Shown: one piece after another, positions 8,811 to 17,844 of the stretch | Position numbering within the stretch: position 1 is the first letter of the stretch | Layout of the letters: every line of letters begins with the position of its first letter | Source: Actinoplanes sandaracinus | GTDB lineage: Bacteria > Actinomycetota > Actinomycetes > Mycobacteriales > Micromonosporaceae | DNA length: 64,000 bases | Reading direction: 5' to 3' | NCBI RefSeq assembly: GCF_030009775.1 | Contig: NZ_JASCTH010000018.1 | Coordinates: 62,001-126,000, forward strand | Notes under the pieces: generated by a model | The model's database searches: none | What the model was told of the DNA's origin: nothing | The model's input: only the letters and a program-made list of their open reading frames with translations | Position numbers and translations under genes: made by a program

Positions 8811-9575
8811 TCACGACACGGCGACCTCGACGATCCGGGACTGATCGCCCAGGCCGTTGCCGGCCAGGGTGAGGATGCGCACCGCCTTCGTGACCCGCGG
8901 GGTGAACGTGCTGTTCACCCTGGCGGCAGTGTTGCCGCGGACGGCGGCGACGGTCTGCCAGGCGCCGTCCGCCCAGACCTGGACGTCCCAGTCGCGCAGG
9001 CCGCCCTGGGCAGCCGGGAGCGTCACGACGTCGACCCGGCTCGCGGTGATGCCGACATCCCAGTCGAGCTGATGCCAGTCGGGCCACCGCCGGTTGGTGC
9101 TGTCCGCCCAGAGGCTGACCGGGTCGCCGTCGGCCGCGCCGCAGATCGGGGTGACGGCCCGGAACGACGACGCGGTCACCCGGGCGGCGCGGCTGGTCAA
9201 CGGCGCGGACGTGGCCGGGGCGGTGACCGTGACCGGGACGTCCACCCGCTGCCCCCCGCTGCTGACCCGGACCAGGCGGGTGCCGGCGGGGGTGCCGGTG
9301 GCGGCGCTGACCCGCACCGGCACGGCGCGGGTGTAGCCCGGGGACAGCCACGTCGAGACCAGCGTGCGCTGCAGGTGCAGGGCCGGCGGGGCGGACAGGT
9401 GCGCGTCGGCGTACACCGGCTGGCCGGAGGTGTTGCTCAGGCGTACCGAGAGATTTCGGGCGTTGCACTGGCCGGTCGTGATCGGAAGGTTTTTGGGGTC
9501 CACCGCCAGGTGGACCGGGTCCGGCGCGGGAGAGGCCGGCGGCAGCGCGCAGAGCAGGGCCGCGATCGTCTTCAT
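8811..9575 (-). CDS. Secreted protein with C-terminal discoidin (F5/8 type C)-like domain
   Basis: The 254-aa protein begins MKTIAALLCALPPASPAPDP, a short export signal. An Ig-like or NEW3-type beta region follows (residues ~20-130). The C-terminal ~120 residues resemble an F5/8C galactose-binding domain (DWHQLDWDVGITASRVDVV, DWDVQVWADGAWQTVA, then RIVEVAVS at the end). Such domains bind glycans or surfaces. Its start overlaps the stop of the PhoD gene by ATGA, so the two are coupled, suggesting it anchors or assists that phosphatase outside the cell. That link is inferred from the operon only. Confidence 0.75.
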   Translation of the reverse strand: MKTIAALLCALPPASPAPDPVHLAVDPKNLPITTGQCNARNLSVRLSNTSGQPVYADAHLSAPPALHLQRTLVSTWLSPGYTRAVPVRVSAATGTPAGTRLVRVSSGGQRVDVPVTVTAPATSAPLTSRAARVTASSFRAVTPICGAADGDPVSLWADSTNRRWPDWHQLDWDVGITASRVDVVTLPAAQGGLRDWDVQVWADGAWQTVAAVRGNTAARVNSTFTPRVTKAVRILTLAGNGLGDQSRIVEVAVS

Positions 9576-11119
9576 ACGGGAACCAGTCCGGGGCGGGCGC
9601 GCTCGGAGATGAACGAGGCGCGCGTGATGATCGGCGAGCCGGGCCGCGTCACGTGCGACAGCACGCGGAAGTCGGCGCGCAGCGTGTCGCGGGTGAGTTC
9701 GCAGCGCACGTAGCCGCGCTGCCCGTTGGTGAACCGCAGGTGCGGGCTGTGCCGGCGCTGCTCCTCCAGTTTGGGGATGACGTCGGCGCCGTCGCCGCTG
9801 CTGGTGATCGAGGTGCCGACCAGTTCGACGGCGACCGGCGCCGTGTCCGGGCGGGAGAAGTCGGCGCGCAGGTCGGCGGCGTAGTTGAAATGGATGTCGC
9901 CGGTCAGCACGACCGTGCCGGGGATGCGGGCGGCCGACTCCAGGATCGCCGTCCGGTCGGCGGGATAACCGTCCCACTTGTCCATGTCGAGGCGGCCGGC
10001 CTCGCCGCCGTACCGGCACTCGGCCATCATCACCTGCTGGGCCAGCAGGTTCCAGCGGGCGCCGGAGTGCTTCATGCCGTGGAGCAGCCATTCCCGCTGG
10101 ACCGGGCCGAGCAGCGTACGCCCGGGCTCGTCGCGTTGCGCGCACCCGGCGCGCACACCGTCGCCGCAGGCCTGGTCCGCCCGGTACTGGCGGGTGTCCA
10201 GGACGTACGCGTCGGCGAGGTCCCCGAACCGCAGCCGCCGGTGCAGCGCCATGTCGGGGCCGGCGGGCTGCCGTGGCCGGCGCAGCGGCTGGTTCTCCCA
10301 GTAGGCGCGGTACGCGTTGGCCCGGTGCGCCTCGAAGTCGGCGGGCGGCGCGTCGAACCGGGGCACCCCGGCCGCGTAGTTGTCCTGCACCTCGTGATCG
10401 TCCCAGGTCAGCGCCCATGGGAAAGCGGCGTGCGCGGCCTGCAGATCGGGATCGGTGCGGTAGAGCGCGTACCGCATCCGGTAGAGATCGAGGGTGTCGG
10501 TGAGCAGCTCGAACGTGTCTGGCAGGCGCAGCGAGGCGTCGTGGCGGTCGCCGCCCACCGCGTCGACGGCGCCCTCGTAGATGTAGTCGCCCAGGAAGAA
10601 CAGCACGTCCAGATCCTCGGCCGCGAGGTGCCGGTGGGCGGTGTACCAGCCGTCGGTGAAGGACTGGCAGGACGCGATCGCGAACCGCAGCTTCGAGGGC
10701 TGCGCCGCCTTGCCCGGCGCCGTGCGGGTGCGGCCCACCGGGCTGACATGACGGCCGGCGCGGAAACGGTAGAAGTAGTCGCGGCCCGGCCGGAGGCCCC
10801 GCACGTCGACGTGGACGGAGTGCCCGTAGGCGGCGGCCGCGGTCGCGGTGCCGTCGCGGACCACGCGGCCGAACCTCTCGTCCTCGGCGACCTGCCATTT
10901 CACCGGGAAATCAGCGCTCGGCAGGCCCGCGGCCGGCTCGAACGGCCGCGGGGCCAGGCGGGTCCAGATGACGACGCCCTCCGGCAGCGGGTCGCCGGAG
11001 GCGACCCCGAGCGTGAAGGGATCGGCCCGGGGTCCGGGTGCGGCCTTCGCGGGTACGGGTGTGAGCGCCGCCGTCAGCGCGGCACCGCCCATGGTGAGCA
11101 ACCCGCGGCGGTTCACCAT
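9572..11119 (-). CDS. phoD: Alkaline phosphatase D / phosphodiesterase (PhoD family)
   Basis: The 515-aa protein has a Tat signal (NRRGLLTMGGAALTAALTP, cut near AKA), then PhoD motifs: GVASGDPLPEGVVIWTRL, FLGDYIYEG, TWDDHEVQDNYA and LTGDIHFNYAADL. These hold the Fe/Ca-binding Asp, Asn and His residues. PhoD enzymes release phosphate from organic mono- and diesters, including teichoic acids, after folded export by Tat. It is first in a two-gene operon with the discoidin-like protein. No PHO box was looked for systematically. Length is normal for the family. Confidence 0.93.
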   Translation of the reverse strand: MVNRRGLLTMGGAALTAALTPVPAKAAPGPRADPFTLGVASGDPLPEGVVIWTRLAPRPFEPAAGLPSADFPVKWQVAEDERFGRVVRDGTATAAAAYGHSVHVDVRGLRPGRDYFYRFRAGRHVSPVGRTRTAPGKAAQPSKLRFAIASCQSFTDGWYTAHRHLAAEDLDVLFFLGDYIYEGAVDAVGGDRHDASLRLPDTFELLTDTLDLYRMRYALYRTDPDLQAAHAAFPWALTWDDHEVQDNYAAGVPRFDAPPADFEAHRANAYRAYWENQPLRRPRQPAGPDMALHRRLRFGDLADAYVLDTRQYRADQACGDGVRAGCAQRDEPGRTLLGPVQREWLLHGMKHSGARWNLLAQQVMMAECRYGGEAGRLDMDKWDGYPADRTAILESAARIPGTVVLTGDIHFNYAADLRADFSRPDTAPVAVELVGTSITSSGDGADVIPKLEEQRRHSPHLRFTNGQRGYVRCELTRDTLRADFRVLSHVTRPGSPIITRASFISERARPGLVPV

Positions 11120-11219
11120 CCGAACCCCTCTCCCCCGAACATCGGGTATTCGGGAGAAAAGGTACCGTCCGTCGCGGCCCGAACGCCCGGGAACGCGCGA
11201 GGCGGACCGGGAACGGCCC

Positions 11220-11918
11220 TCAGGCGATGGTGCCCGCCCGCTGTTTCGCCTTGGCGATCAGCTCACGGACCAGCGACTCGTCGCCTCCCATGTTCTCCCA
11301 GCCCAGGTCGGTGACCACCACGACCGCGTCGTTCACCGTGGCCACCGCCGCGAAGTGGCTGACCGTCGACGGCTCCTCGTCGGCATAGCTGATCCGCTGG
11401 TCGATGCGCACCAGAGCCGAGGCGTCATCGGACTCCAGCACCGTCCACTTGCGCTGCCCCTCGCCGAGCCCGCCCGGGCACCGGTCCAGGGCCGCGTCGA
11501 TGTCACGCAACTGCGCGGCGGCGCCGCCGGGCGTGTGCAGGCCGACGAACTCGATCACGACCGTCGGCGTGCTCCCCTCGGGTCCCGGAACGACGTATCG
11601 CATGGCAACCGCGTCGGTCCGGGACTCGTCGCTGGGATAGCGGCCGTCGCCACACGGCCGCAGCGGCCGCACGTGGGCGGACTCGCCCTGATCCAGCGGT
11701 TCTCCCCGCACGCCGCGCACGTCGTCCGGTTGCAGCAGCGCGCCGCCCGGGATGCCCTTCTCCTTGGCCGCCGAGGTCTGCGGCACGGGGCCGCTCCGCG
11801 CCGCGGCGGTCGCCGGCGACCCGGAGGCGGGGCCGGGCCCGGAGCCGGAACTGCAGGCGGTGAGCGCGACAGACAGCAGCCCGGCGCCGACGACGAGACG
11901 AGTCGAATGGGTTCGCAT
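11220..11918 (-). CDS. Putative lipoprotein
   Basis: The 232-aa protein starts MRTHSTRLVVGAGLLSVALTAC, a lipoprotein signal with lipobox LTAC (Cys22), followed by a Ser/Gly/Pro linker. The mature part includes LLQPDDVRGVRGEPLDQGES and a C-terminal VVVVTDLGWENMGGDESLVR. This resembles the sensor-like or PknH-like extracellular lipoprotein domains of actinomycetes, but no family is firmly recognised. It should be anchored on the outer face of the membrane. It sits between phoD and the FAD/Fe-S oxidoreductase without overlapping either. Confidence 0.75.
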   Translation of the reverse strand: MRTHSTRLVVGAGLLSVALTACSSGSGPGPASGSPATAAARSGPVPQTSAAKEKGIPGGALLQPDDVRGVRGEPLDQGESAHVRPLRPCGDGRYPSDESRTDAVAMRYVVPGPEGSTPTVVIEFVGLHTPGGAAAQLRDIDAALDRCPGGLGEGQRKWTVLESDDASALVRIDQRISYADEEPSTVSHFAAVATVNDAVVVVTDLGWENMGGDESLVRELIAKAKQRAGTIA

Positions 11919-11971
11919 CCTTGTGCACTGCCCTCCCGGACGCCCCGCCACACCCGGCGGACATGGGCGGG

Positions 11972-14767
11972 TCAGCGGCGGAGGCGCTGCTGGAGGAGCT
12001 GGACCAGGTGGACGCCGGAGACGCCGGCCAGGTCGTCGGCCTGGGTGCGGCAGGAGAATCCGTCGGCCAGGAAGACGTCGCCCTCCTCGGCAGCCGACAG
12101 GGCCGGCAGCAACTGCTGCTCGGCGACCTGCACCGACACCTCGTAGTGGCCTCGCTCGACGCCGAAGTTCCCGGCCAGCCCGCAGCAGCCGCCGAGCCGC
12201 TTGACGGTCGCGCCGGCCTGCTTGAGCAGCTTGGCGTCGGCCTCCCAGCCCATCACCGCGTGGTGGTGGCAGTGCGGCTGGGCGACCACCCGTACCCCGT
12301 CGAGGGAGGGTGGGGTGTAGCCGGGAGTGGCGGCGAGGAGCTCGGCCACCGTCATCGTCGCCTTGGCGACCGCCCGCGCCGCCTCGTTGTCGACGAGCTC
12401 GACGGCGTCCTGACGGAGCACGCCGGTGCAGGACGGCTCCAGGCCGACGATCGGGACGCCCTTCTTCGCGGCCTCGTGCAGCTCGGCGACAGTGGCGCCG
12501 AGGATGCGGCGGGCGGCGTCGAGCTGCCCGGTGGAGATCCAGGTGAGGCCGCAGCAGGCCTTGCGGCTGGCGATCCGCGGCGCGTAACCGGCGTCGACCA
12601 GCACGTCCACGGCGGCCCTGGCGACCTCCGGGGAGAAGTGGTCGGTGAAGCTGTCCACGAACAGGACCACCGGCTTGCCCGTCGGGACCGGCGTGAAGGA
12701 GGAGCGGAACGTCTTCGCGGCGAACGCGGGGATGGACCGCCGCTTGTCCACGCCCGCGAGCCAGAGCGCGACACTCCGGATGCCGGGCAGTCTCATCGCG
12801 AGGTTGGCGAGCGCGGGCATCCGGGACGCCAGGCGGGACCAGCGTGGCAGCCAGCCGAGCGAGTAGTGCGACCGCGGCCGTACCCGGCCCTTGTAGGCCT
12901 GGTGCGTGACCTCCGCCTTGTAGGCCGCCATGTCGATCCCGGTCGGACAGTCCGAGGCGCAACCCTTGCAGGACAGACAGAGATCAAGCGCATCGCGTAC
13001 GGCCGGGGCGCGCCAGTCCGGCGCCAGGTCCCCGTCGAGCATCTCCTGGAGGACGCGGGCCCGTCCCCGGGTGGAGTCCTTCTCGTCCTGGGTGGCCAGG
13101 AAGGACGGGCACATCACCCCGCCGAGCACCCGGGTGTCGACACGGCACTTGCCGACGCCGGTGCACCGGTGCACGGCCTGGTTGAAGTCGCCGCCGTCGT
13201 GGTGGTAGGCCAGCGCGAGCTGGGTGCGGACCGGCCGCGCCTGGGAGACGCGGATGTTCGCGTCGACCGGGTCGGGGTCGACCAGGTTGCCGGGGTTGAG
13301 CAGGTTCCGGGGGTCGAAGACACCCTTGATCTGCCGGAACAGGTTCATCGCCTCGGGCGAGTACATGCGGCTGAGCAGTTCGGAGCGGGCCCGGCCGTCA
13401 CCGTGTTCGCCGGAGAGCGACCCGCCGTAGCTGACCACCAGGTCGGCGGCGTCCTCCAGGAAGGCACGGAACAGCTTGGGGCCGTCCGGCTTGTCCAGCG
13501 GGAAGTCCAGCCGGACGTGCACGCAGCCGTCGCCGAGGTGGCCGTAGGGCATCACGGACAGCCCGTGCCGTGCGGTCAGGGCGTCGAAGTCGCGCAGGTA
13601 GGCGCCGATCCGGGCGGGCGGGACGGCGGCGTCCTCCCAGCCGGCGTGCGCGGGCAGACCGCTCGGGGCGCGGCCGGCCAGCCCGGCGCCGTCCTCGCGG
13701 ATCTTCCACAGCGGGGCGGCCTCGGCGGTGTCCTCGACGATGCGATGGTCGACGGCGTCGGCGGCTTTCACCAGACGCGCGGTCCGGTCGCGGACGTCGT
13801 CCAGGTCGTCGCCGGCGATCTCGACCATCAGCCACGCCTTGCCACCGGGCAGAGGCGGGACGGCGTCCGGGCCGCGACGGGCGCGGACGACATCGCAGAT
13901 GCGGTGGTCGAGGCCCTCGCAGGCGGTCGGCGTGAACTCCAGGATCGCCGGGATGACGTCGCCGGCGGCGCCGAAGTCCGGGTAGCCGAGGACGACCAGG
14001 GTCCGGTGGGCCGGGTCGGCGACCAGCCGTACCGTCGCCTCGGTGACGATCGCGAGGGTGCCCTCGCTGCCGACCAGGAACTCGGAGAGGTTGAAGCCGT
14101 TCTCCGGCAGGAGGTGCTCGACGGCGTAGCCGGAGACCTGGCGGCCGAAGGTCGCGAACTCGGTGCGCCCGGTCGCCAGATTGGCGCCGATCAGCTCCCG
14201 CAGGGAAGAGACGATCTTGTCGGCGCCCGAGAGCGGGTTGGTGACCAGCTCGTCGCCGTCGATCGTGAACGCGCGCAGGCCGATCGTGTTGTCCGAGGTC
14301 CGGCCGTAACCGAGGGTCCGCGAGCCGCACGAGTTGTTGCCGATCATGCCGCCGATCGTGCAGCGGGTGTGCGTCGACGGGTCGGGGCCGAACCGCAGCC
14401 CGTGCGGCTTGGCGGCGGCCTGCAGCACCGCCTGGACGGTGCCGGCCTGCACCCGCGCCGTCCGGGATGGACCGTCGACTTCGAGAACCTGGTTCATGTG
14501 CCGGCTGAAGTCGAGGATCAGGCCCGGGCCGATGGCGTTGCCGGCGACCGAGGTGCCGGCGCCGCGGGCGGTGATCGGCACGCCGAGGTCACGGCTCACG
14601 GCCAGCGTCGCCAGCACGTCGTCGGAGTGCCGGGGCCGGACGATGGCCCGCGGGACCACCCGGTAGAGCGAGGCGTCGCTGGCGTACGCGGACCGGTGTG
14701 CCGCGTCGGTGAGGATGTCGGTGACTCCGGCCCGGCGCAGGCGGGCGGTGAGGTCGGCGCTGGTCAC
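11972..14767 (-). CDS. FAD-linked oxidase / Fe-S oxidoreductase fusion (D-lactate or D-2-hydroxyacid dehydrogenase type)
   Basis: The 931-aa protein joins an N-terminal FAD-binding_4 domain (ARGAGTSVAGNAIGPGL, the PP loop), an FAD-oxidase C-terminal domain (MPYGHLGDGCVHVRLDFP), a 4Fe-4S region (CTGVGKCRVDT; CLSCKGCASDCPTGID) and two CCG domains (KACCGLTW; LGGCCGLAGNFG). This is the GlcD-plus-GlpC type architecture of YdiJ and bacterial D-lactate dehydrogenases. It is expected to oxidise a D-2-hydroxyacid and pass electrons to the respiratory chain at the membrane. The start is GTG at 14767. The exact substrate is not determinable from sequence. Confidence 0.9.
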   Translation of the reverse strand: MTSADLTARLRRAGVTDILTDAAHRSAYASDASLYRVVPRAIVRPRHSDDVLATLAVSRDLGVPITARGAGTSVAGNAIGPGLILDFSRHMNQVLEVDGPSRTARVQAGTVQAVLQAAAKPHGLRFGPDPSTHTRCTIGGMIGNNSCGSRTLGYGRTSDNTIGLRAFTIDGDELVTNPLSGADKIVSSLRELIGANLATGRTEFATFGRQVSGYAVEHLLPENGFNLSEFLVGSEGTLAIVTEATVRLVADPAHRTLVVLGYPDFGAAGDVIPAILEFTPTACEGLDHRICDVVRARRGPDAVPPLPGGKAWLMVEIAGDDLDDVRDRTARLVKAADAVDHRIVEDTAEAAPLWKIREDGAGLAGRAPSGLPAHAGWEDAAVPPARIGAYLRDFDALTARHGLSVMPYGHLGDGCVHVRLDFPLDKPDGPKLFRAFLEDAADLVVSYGGSLSGEHGDGRARSELLSRMYSPEAMNLFRQIKGVFDPRNLLNPGNLVDPDPVDANIRVSQARPVRTQLALAYHHDGGDFNQAVHRCTGVGKCRVDTRVLGGVMCPSFLATQDEKDSTRGRARVLQEMLDGDLAPDWRAPAVRDALDLCLSCKGCASDCPTGIDMAAYKAEVTHQAYKGRVRPRSHYSLGWLPRWSRLASRMPALANLAMRLPGIRSVALWLAGVDKRRSIPAFAAKTFRSSFTPVPTGKPVVLFVDSFTDHFSPEVARAAVDVLVDAGYAPRIASRKACCGLTWISTGQLDAARRILGATVAELHEAAKKGVPIVGLEPSCTGVLRQDAVELVDNEAARAVAKATMTVAELLAATPGYTPPSLDGVRVVAQPHCHHHAVMGWEADAKLLKQAGATVKRLGGCCGLAGNFGVERGHYEVSVQVAEQQLLPALSAAEEGDVFLADGFSCRTQADDLAGVSGVHLVQLLQQRLRR

Positions 14768-14912
14768 GCGGTCTCCCAGGCTGTATTCGTGCTGGTCCGC
14801 CTTGGGCAGCGTGCGGCGGTGAACCTGCTTTGGACGTCGCCGGACATGGTAGTCGCCGTCCGTTCACCCGCCGGCGGAGTGCTGGCCGCGCTGTGAGATC
14901 GGCAATCCGCGG

Positions 14913-14953
14913 ACGGAATGTTGGCTCCACGCCAATAGGGCGATACATTCCGT
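14913..14953. promoter_or_regulatory. Nested inverted repeat between divergent genes
   Basis: Outer arms ACGGAATGT (14913-14921) and ACATTCCGT (14945-14953) are perfectly complementary. Inside them TTGGC (14921-14925) and GCCAA (14931-14935) form a second perfect stem with loop TCCAC. The structure lies 50 bp before the GTG at 15004 and 145 bp before the divergent oxidoreductase start. It could be an operator for either gene or a folded 5' leader; no regulator is identified. Confidence 0.5.
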
Positions 14954-15003
14954 GCTCGTACGATCCACGAAAGATCACACTGATACGGCACAAGGAGACG
15001 TGT

Positions 15004-16041
15004 GTGGGCCGGTTGGAGCCTCCCGCCGACGAGCGTGGGTTGCGCATCGGCGGCTACGTGGACCGGGCCAGACACCGTGCCCCCGAGCCGGATCCCGCGC
15101 CCCGCCCGCCGGGCGTGAGCCTGCCGAACATCTCCGACTACTGGCCGGACGCCCCACACCAGCGCCGCACCCGGTGGGAGGGTTTCCAGCCGGTGCCGCC
15201 CGGCGGCCGGGCCCCGCGGATGGGCGACGACGACCGGCCCGGCTCGGCGGACCGCCGCTGGCTGCAGCGGCCGGTCGTCCTCACCGGCGTGGTGGCCCTG
15301 ACGGTGGTCTTCGGCACTGTGCTGCTGGCCCGGCCGCTGGCGGACTCGGAGATCCGCCAGCAACGGGCGGCGCTGCCGCCCTCGGCCATCCCGCTGGAGC
15401 CGCAGTTCGCCGTCCCGCCCCAGCCGCCGCCGCTGCTGCTCTCCCCCACCCCGTCGCTGTCACCCAGCGCGCCCGCGGTCCGGGCGGCACGGCTCGACTT
15501 CGTCACCGGGGTCACCGAGCTCACCGTGCGCACCGCCGACCTCGGCGGCCAGGAATTCCTGGTCACCGCCCCGGATGGGACGCCCGTCGAGGCCGGCGCC
15601 ACGTTCGTCGACGGAGTGCTGCGCATCGACGTCACGAAGTCGGGCGGCACCGTCGAGGTCTCGCTCAACGACCGGATCACCTGGCACCTGCGGCTGGCCG
15701 CCGGCGTCAAGCTCGCCACCTTCGACACGACCACCGGCACGGTCAGCCGGATCGACCTGGACGGCGGCGCCGAACGCATCGACGTGATCCTGGGCCGGCT
15801 CGCCGGGGTCGTCCCGATCCGGATGACCGGAGGAGTCGGCACCTGGGTCATCCGGACCGACGGGCGGGTCCCGGCGCGCGTCACCGTCGGCGACGGCGCC
15901 GGGAACATCGCCGTCTACGACGACAGGCGCGGGGGTACGGGCGGCGGCGCCGTGATCGAGTCGGGAACCCTCGGCGCGGGCCCGGGCCTGGACGTCGACG
16001 CCGCCGCCGGCATGGGCTCTCTGGAGATCACCCGCCGTTGA
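15004..16041 (+). CDS. Single-pass membrane protein with extracytoplasmic beta-rich domain
   Basis: The 345-aa protein starts at GTG, with AAGGAG six bases upstream, which decides the start over longer open frames. A charged Pro-rich cytoplasmic N-terminus (residues 1-89) leads to one membrane segment at 90-109 (VVLTGVVALTVVFGTVLLAR). A Pro/Ser linker follows, then a beta-rich region to the end with repeated DVI/DVT/IRMTGG strands. No family is recognised. The topology resembles sensor or anti-sigma-type proteins, but no cytoplasmic enzymatic or ZAS motif is seen. It is followed by a Ser/Thr kinase on the same strand after 166 bp, so a functional link is possible. Confidence 0.7.
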   Translation: MGRLEPPADERGLRIGGYVDRARHRAPEPDPAPRPPGVSLPNISDYWPDAPHQRRTRWEGFQPVPPGGRAPRMGDDDRPGSADRRWLQRPVVLTGVVALTVVFGTVLLARPLADSEIRQQRAALPPSAIPLEPQFAVPPQPPPLLLSPTPSLSPSAPAVRAARLDFVTGVTELTVRTADLGGQEFLVTAPDGTPVEAGATFVDGVLRIDVTKSGGTVEVSLNDRITWHLRLAAGVKLATFDTTTGTVSRIDLDGGAERIDVILGRLAGVVPIRMTGGVGTWVIRTDGRVPARVTVGDGAGNIAVYDDRRGGTGGGAVIESGTLGAGPGLDVDAAAGMGSLEITRR

Positions 16042-16207
16042 CCATCCGCCCGGCCGGCGGGCGTCTTCGCCGGCCGCGACGACATCGCCCTGGACGGCTG
16101 CCGCGCCGCGGGTCCCCGACTCCCCCACGCCACCGCGCGAAGCCGGGTGATCAGCTTGAGTAGACTCCCGGGCGCGACGGCCGGAAGGCGGAGGGGACGA
16201 GATCTGC

Positions 16208-17824
16208 ATGAGTACGCCGCTGCGCCCGGGAGACCCGGCCACACTCGGCCGGTACGAACTGGCCGGCCGGCTCGGCGAGGGCGGCATGGGCACGGTCTTC
16301 CTGGGCCGCGGCCCGGACGGCCGCCCGGTGGCGATCAAGATGGTGCGGCCCGAGCTGGCGTACGAGTCGGAGTTCCGCGCCCGGTTCCGCAGCGAGGTGA
16401 ACCGGGCCAAACAGGTGCCGCCGTTCTCCACCGCCGAGGTCCTCGACGCCGACCCCGACCATGAGCCGCCCTACCTCGTGGTCGAGTTCGTCGACGGGCC
16501 CAGCCTGGCCGCCGAGGTCCGCGAGAAGGGCCCGCTGACCGGCGCGGCCCTGCACAGCGTGGCCGTCGGCACCGCCACCGCGCTGACCGCCATCCACAGC
16601 GCCGGAGTGATCCACCGCGACCTGAAACCCGGCAACGTGCTGTTCGCCCGGGGCGGCATCAAGGTCATCGACTTCGGCATCGCGCAGGCCTTCGACGCGA
16701 CCAGCCAGCACACCCGCACCGACCAGATGGTCGGCACGGTGGCCTACATGGCCCCGGAACGCTTCGACCCCAAGGACGGCCGGCCGGTCACCGCGGCCGC
16801 TGACATCTTCGCCTGGGGCGCGGTCGTCGCCTACGCCGCGACCGGCCGGACCCCGTTCGCCGCCGACTCCGCGCCGGCCACCGCGATGCGCATCCTCACC
16901 CAGCCGCCCGACCTGACCGGGTTGCCGCAGTCGCTGCTCGGGCCGGTCGAACGGGCACTGGCCAAGGAACCGCAGGACCGGCCGACCGCCCGCGAGCTGC
17001 TCGATCTGCTGCTCGCCGGCAGCGTGCCCGGGCCCGTCTCGCCGGCCCCGCAGTCGTCACCGGCCCCGCAGTCGTCACCGGCAGAGCACGCCGTGCCGAT
17101 TCCCCCGGAGGCGGACACCATGATGATGGTCGCCGCCACCGCAGCGCCGGAGAAGCCGCGCCGCCACCGGACCCGCGCCGCCGTCGCCGCGGGGGCGGCC
17201 GTGCTGCTGGTGGCGGCCGGTGTCGGCGCCGTGCTGCGTTACATGGGCGTGGCGGGCGGCTTCGACGCGGCCGGCGACGCCCCCTCCACCCCGGCATCCG
17301 CATCCGCGACGGCGAAGCCGGGGCCCGCGAAATCGGTGACTCCCGAGGAGAAGCTCAAGAAGATCATGACCGGCAAGCATCGGACCCTGATCCACGTCGT
17401 CGAGATCGACCGGGACTTCGCGCTGGAAGGCAGGTACAGCGAGCTGGAAGCCAAGGACGGCACCGGCGCGAAGTCGGAGTTCGCGCTCGTCCCGGCGGGC
17501 GTGGATCACCTGATCAGGGCACTGTACGACCCGAACGGCCCGGAGGTCTGCCTCGGTATTCGCCTCATACCCAACGAGGCGGCGAAGATCGTGCCGACCA
17601 CGTGCGACACCTCCGAGGGCACGCTGTTCGAACTGTTCCCCACCAAACGCAAGGACGACCAGGGTCGCCCGACCTACTACATCACCAGCGACAGGCACGG
17701 CTCCCTGCAGTGGAGAGCGGACCCTGGCGAGTTCTACGTCGATCACACCGGCGACGCTGAGCCGGCCACCACGTTCAGCTTCGTCGACCGCGGCCCCATG
17801 CCGTCGCCGTCGCCCGGCCGCTGA
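16208..17824 (+). CDS. Serine/threonine protein kinase with membrane anchor (PknB-type)
   Basis: The 538-aa protein has a complete kinase domain: Gly loop LGEGGMGTV (22-30), Lys44, HRDLKPGN (Asp138), DFG (155-157) and the APE-like MAPERF. A linker with repeated PAPQSSPAPQSSPA leads to one membrane segment (~322-344). The extracytoplasmic part of about 190 residues contains KIMTGKHRTLIHVVEIDRDF and is unlike PASTA. It should phosphorylate Ser/Thr on cytoplasmic targets in response to an external signal. It shares almost identical kinase-domain landmarks with the kinase at 33833-35851, so the two are paralogues. Its stop codon lies in a palindrome shared with the convergent STAS gene. Confidence 0.93.
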   Translation: MSTPLRPGDPATLGRYELAGRLGEGGMGTVFLGRGPDGRPVAIKMVRPELAYESEFRARFRSEVNRAKQVPPFSTAEVLDADPDHEPPYLVVEFVDGPSLAAEVREKGPLTGAALHSVAVGTATALTAIHSAGVIHRDLKPGNVLFARGGIKVIDFGIAQAFDATSQHTRTDQMVGTVAYMAPERFDPKDGRPVTAAADIFAWGAVVAYAATGRTPFAADSAPATAMRILTQPPDLTGLPQSLLGPVERALAKEPQDRPTARELLDLLLAGSVPGPVSPAPQSSPAPQSSPAEHAVPIPPEADTMMMVAATAAPEKPRRHRTRAAVAAGAAVLLVAAGVGAVLRYMGVAGGFDAAGDAPSTPASASATAKPGPAKSVTPEEKLKKIMTGKHRTLIHVVEIDRDFALEGRYSELEAKDGTGAKSEFALVPAGVDHLIRALYDPNGPEVCLGIRLIPNEAAKIVPTTCDTSEGTLFELFPTKRKDDQGRPTYYITSDRHGSLQWRADPGEFYVDHTGDAEPATTFSFVDRGPMPSPSPGR

Positions 17825-17844
17825 CCCCGCCGGCCGGGGGTCAG
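17821..17844. terminator. Palindrome spanning both convergent stop codons
   Basis: Arms CTGACCCC (17821-17828) and GGGGTCAG (17837-17844) are perfectly complementary around a GC-rich centre. The left arm holds the TGA of the kinase gene and the right arm the TGA of the STAS gene on the other strand. It is probably a bidirectional terminator; there is no T-tract, as is usual for high-GC hosts. Confidence 0.65.

Noticed and set aside
11921..14896. A ~990-codon open frame opposite the FAD/Fe-S oxidoreductase
   Set aside because: It is antisense to a gene with clear FAD and Fe-S motifs; composition is that of a shadow frame.
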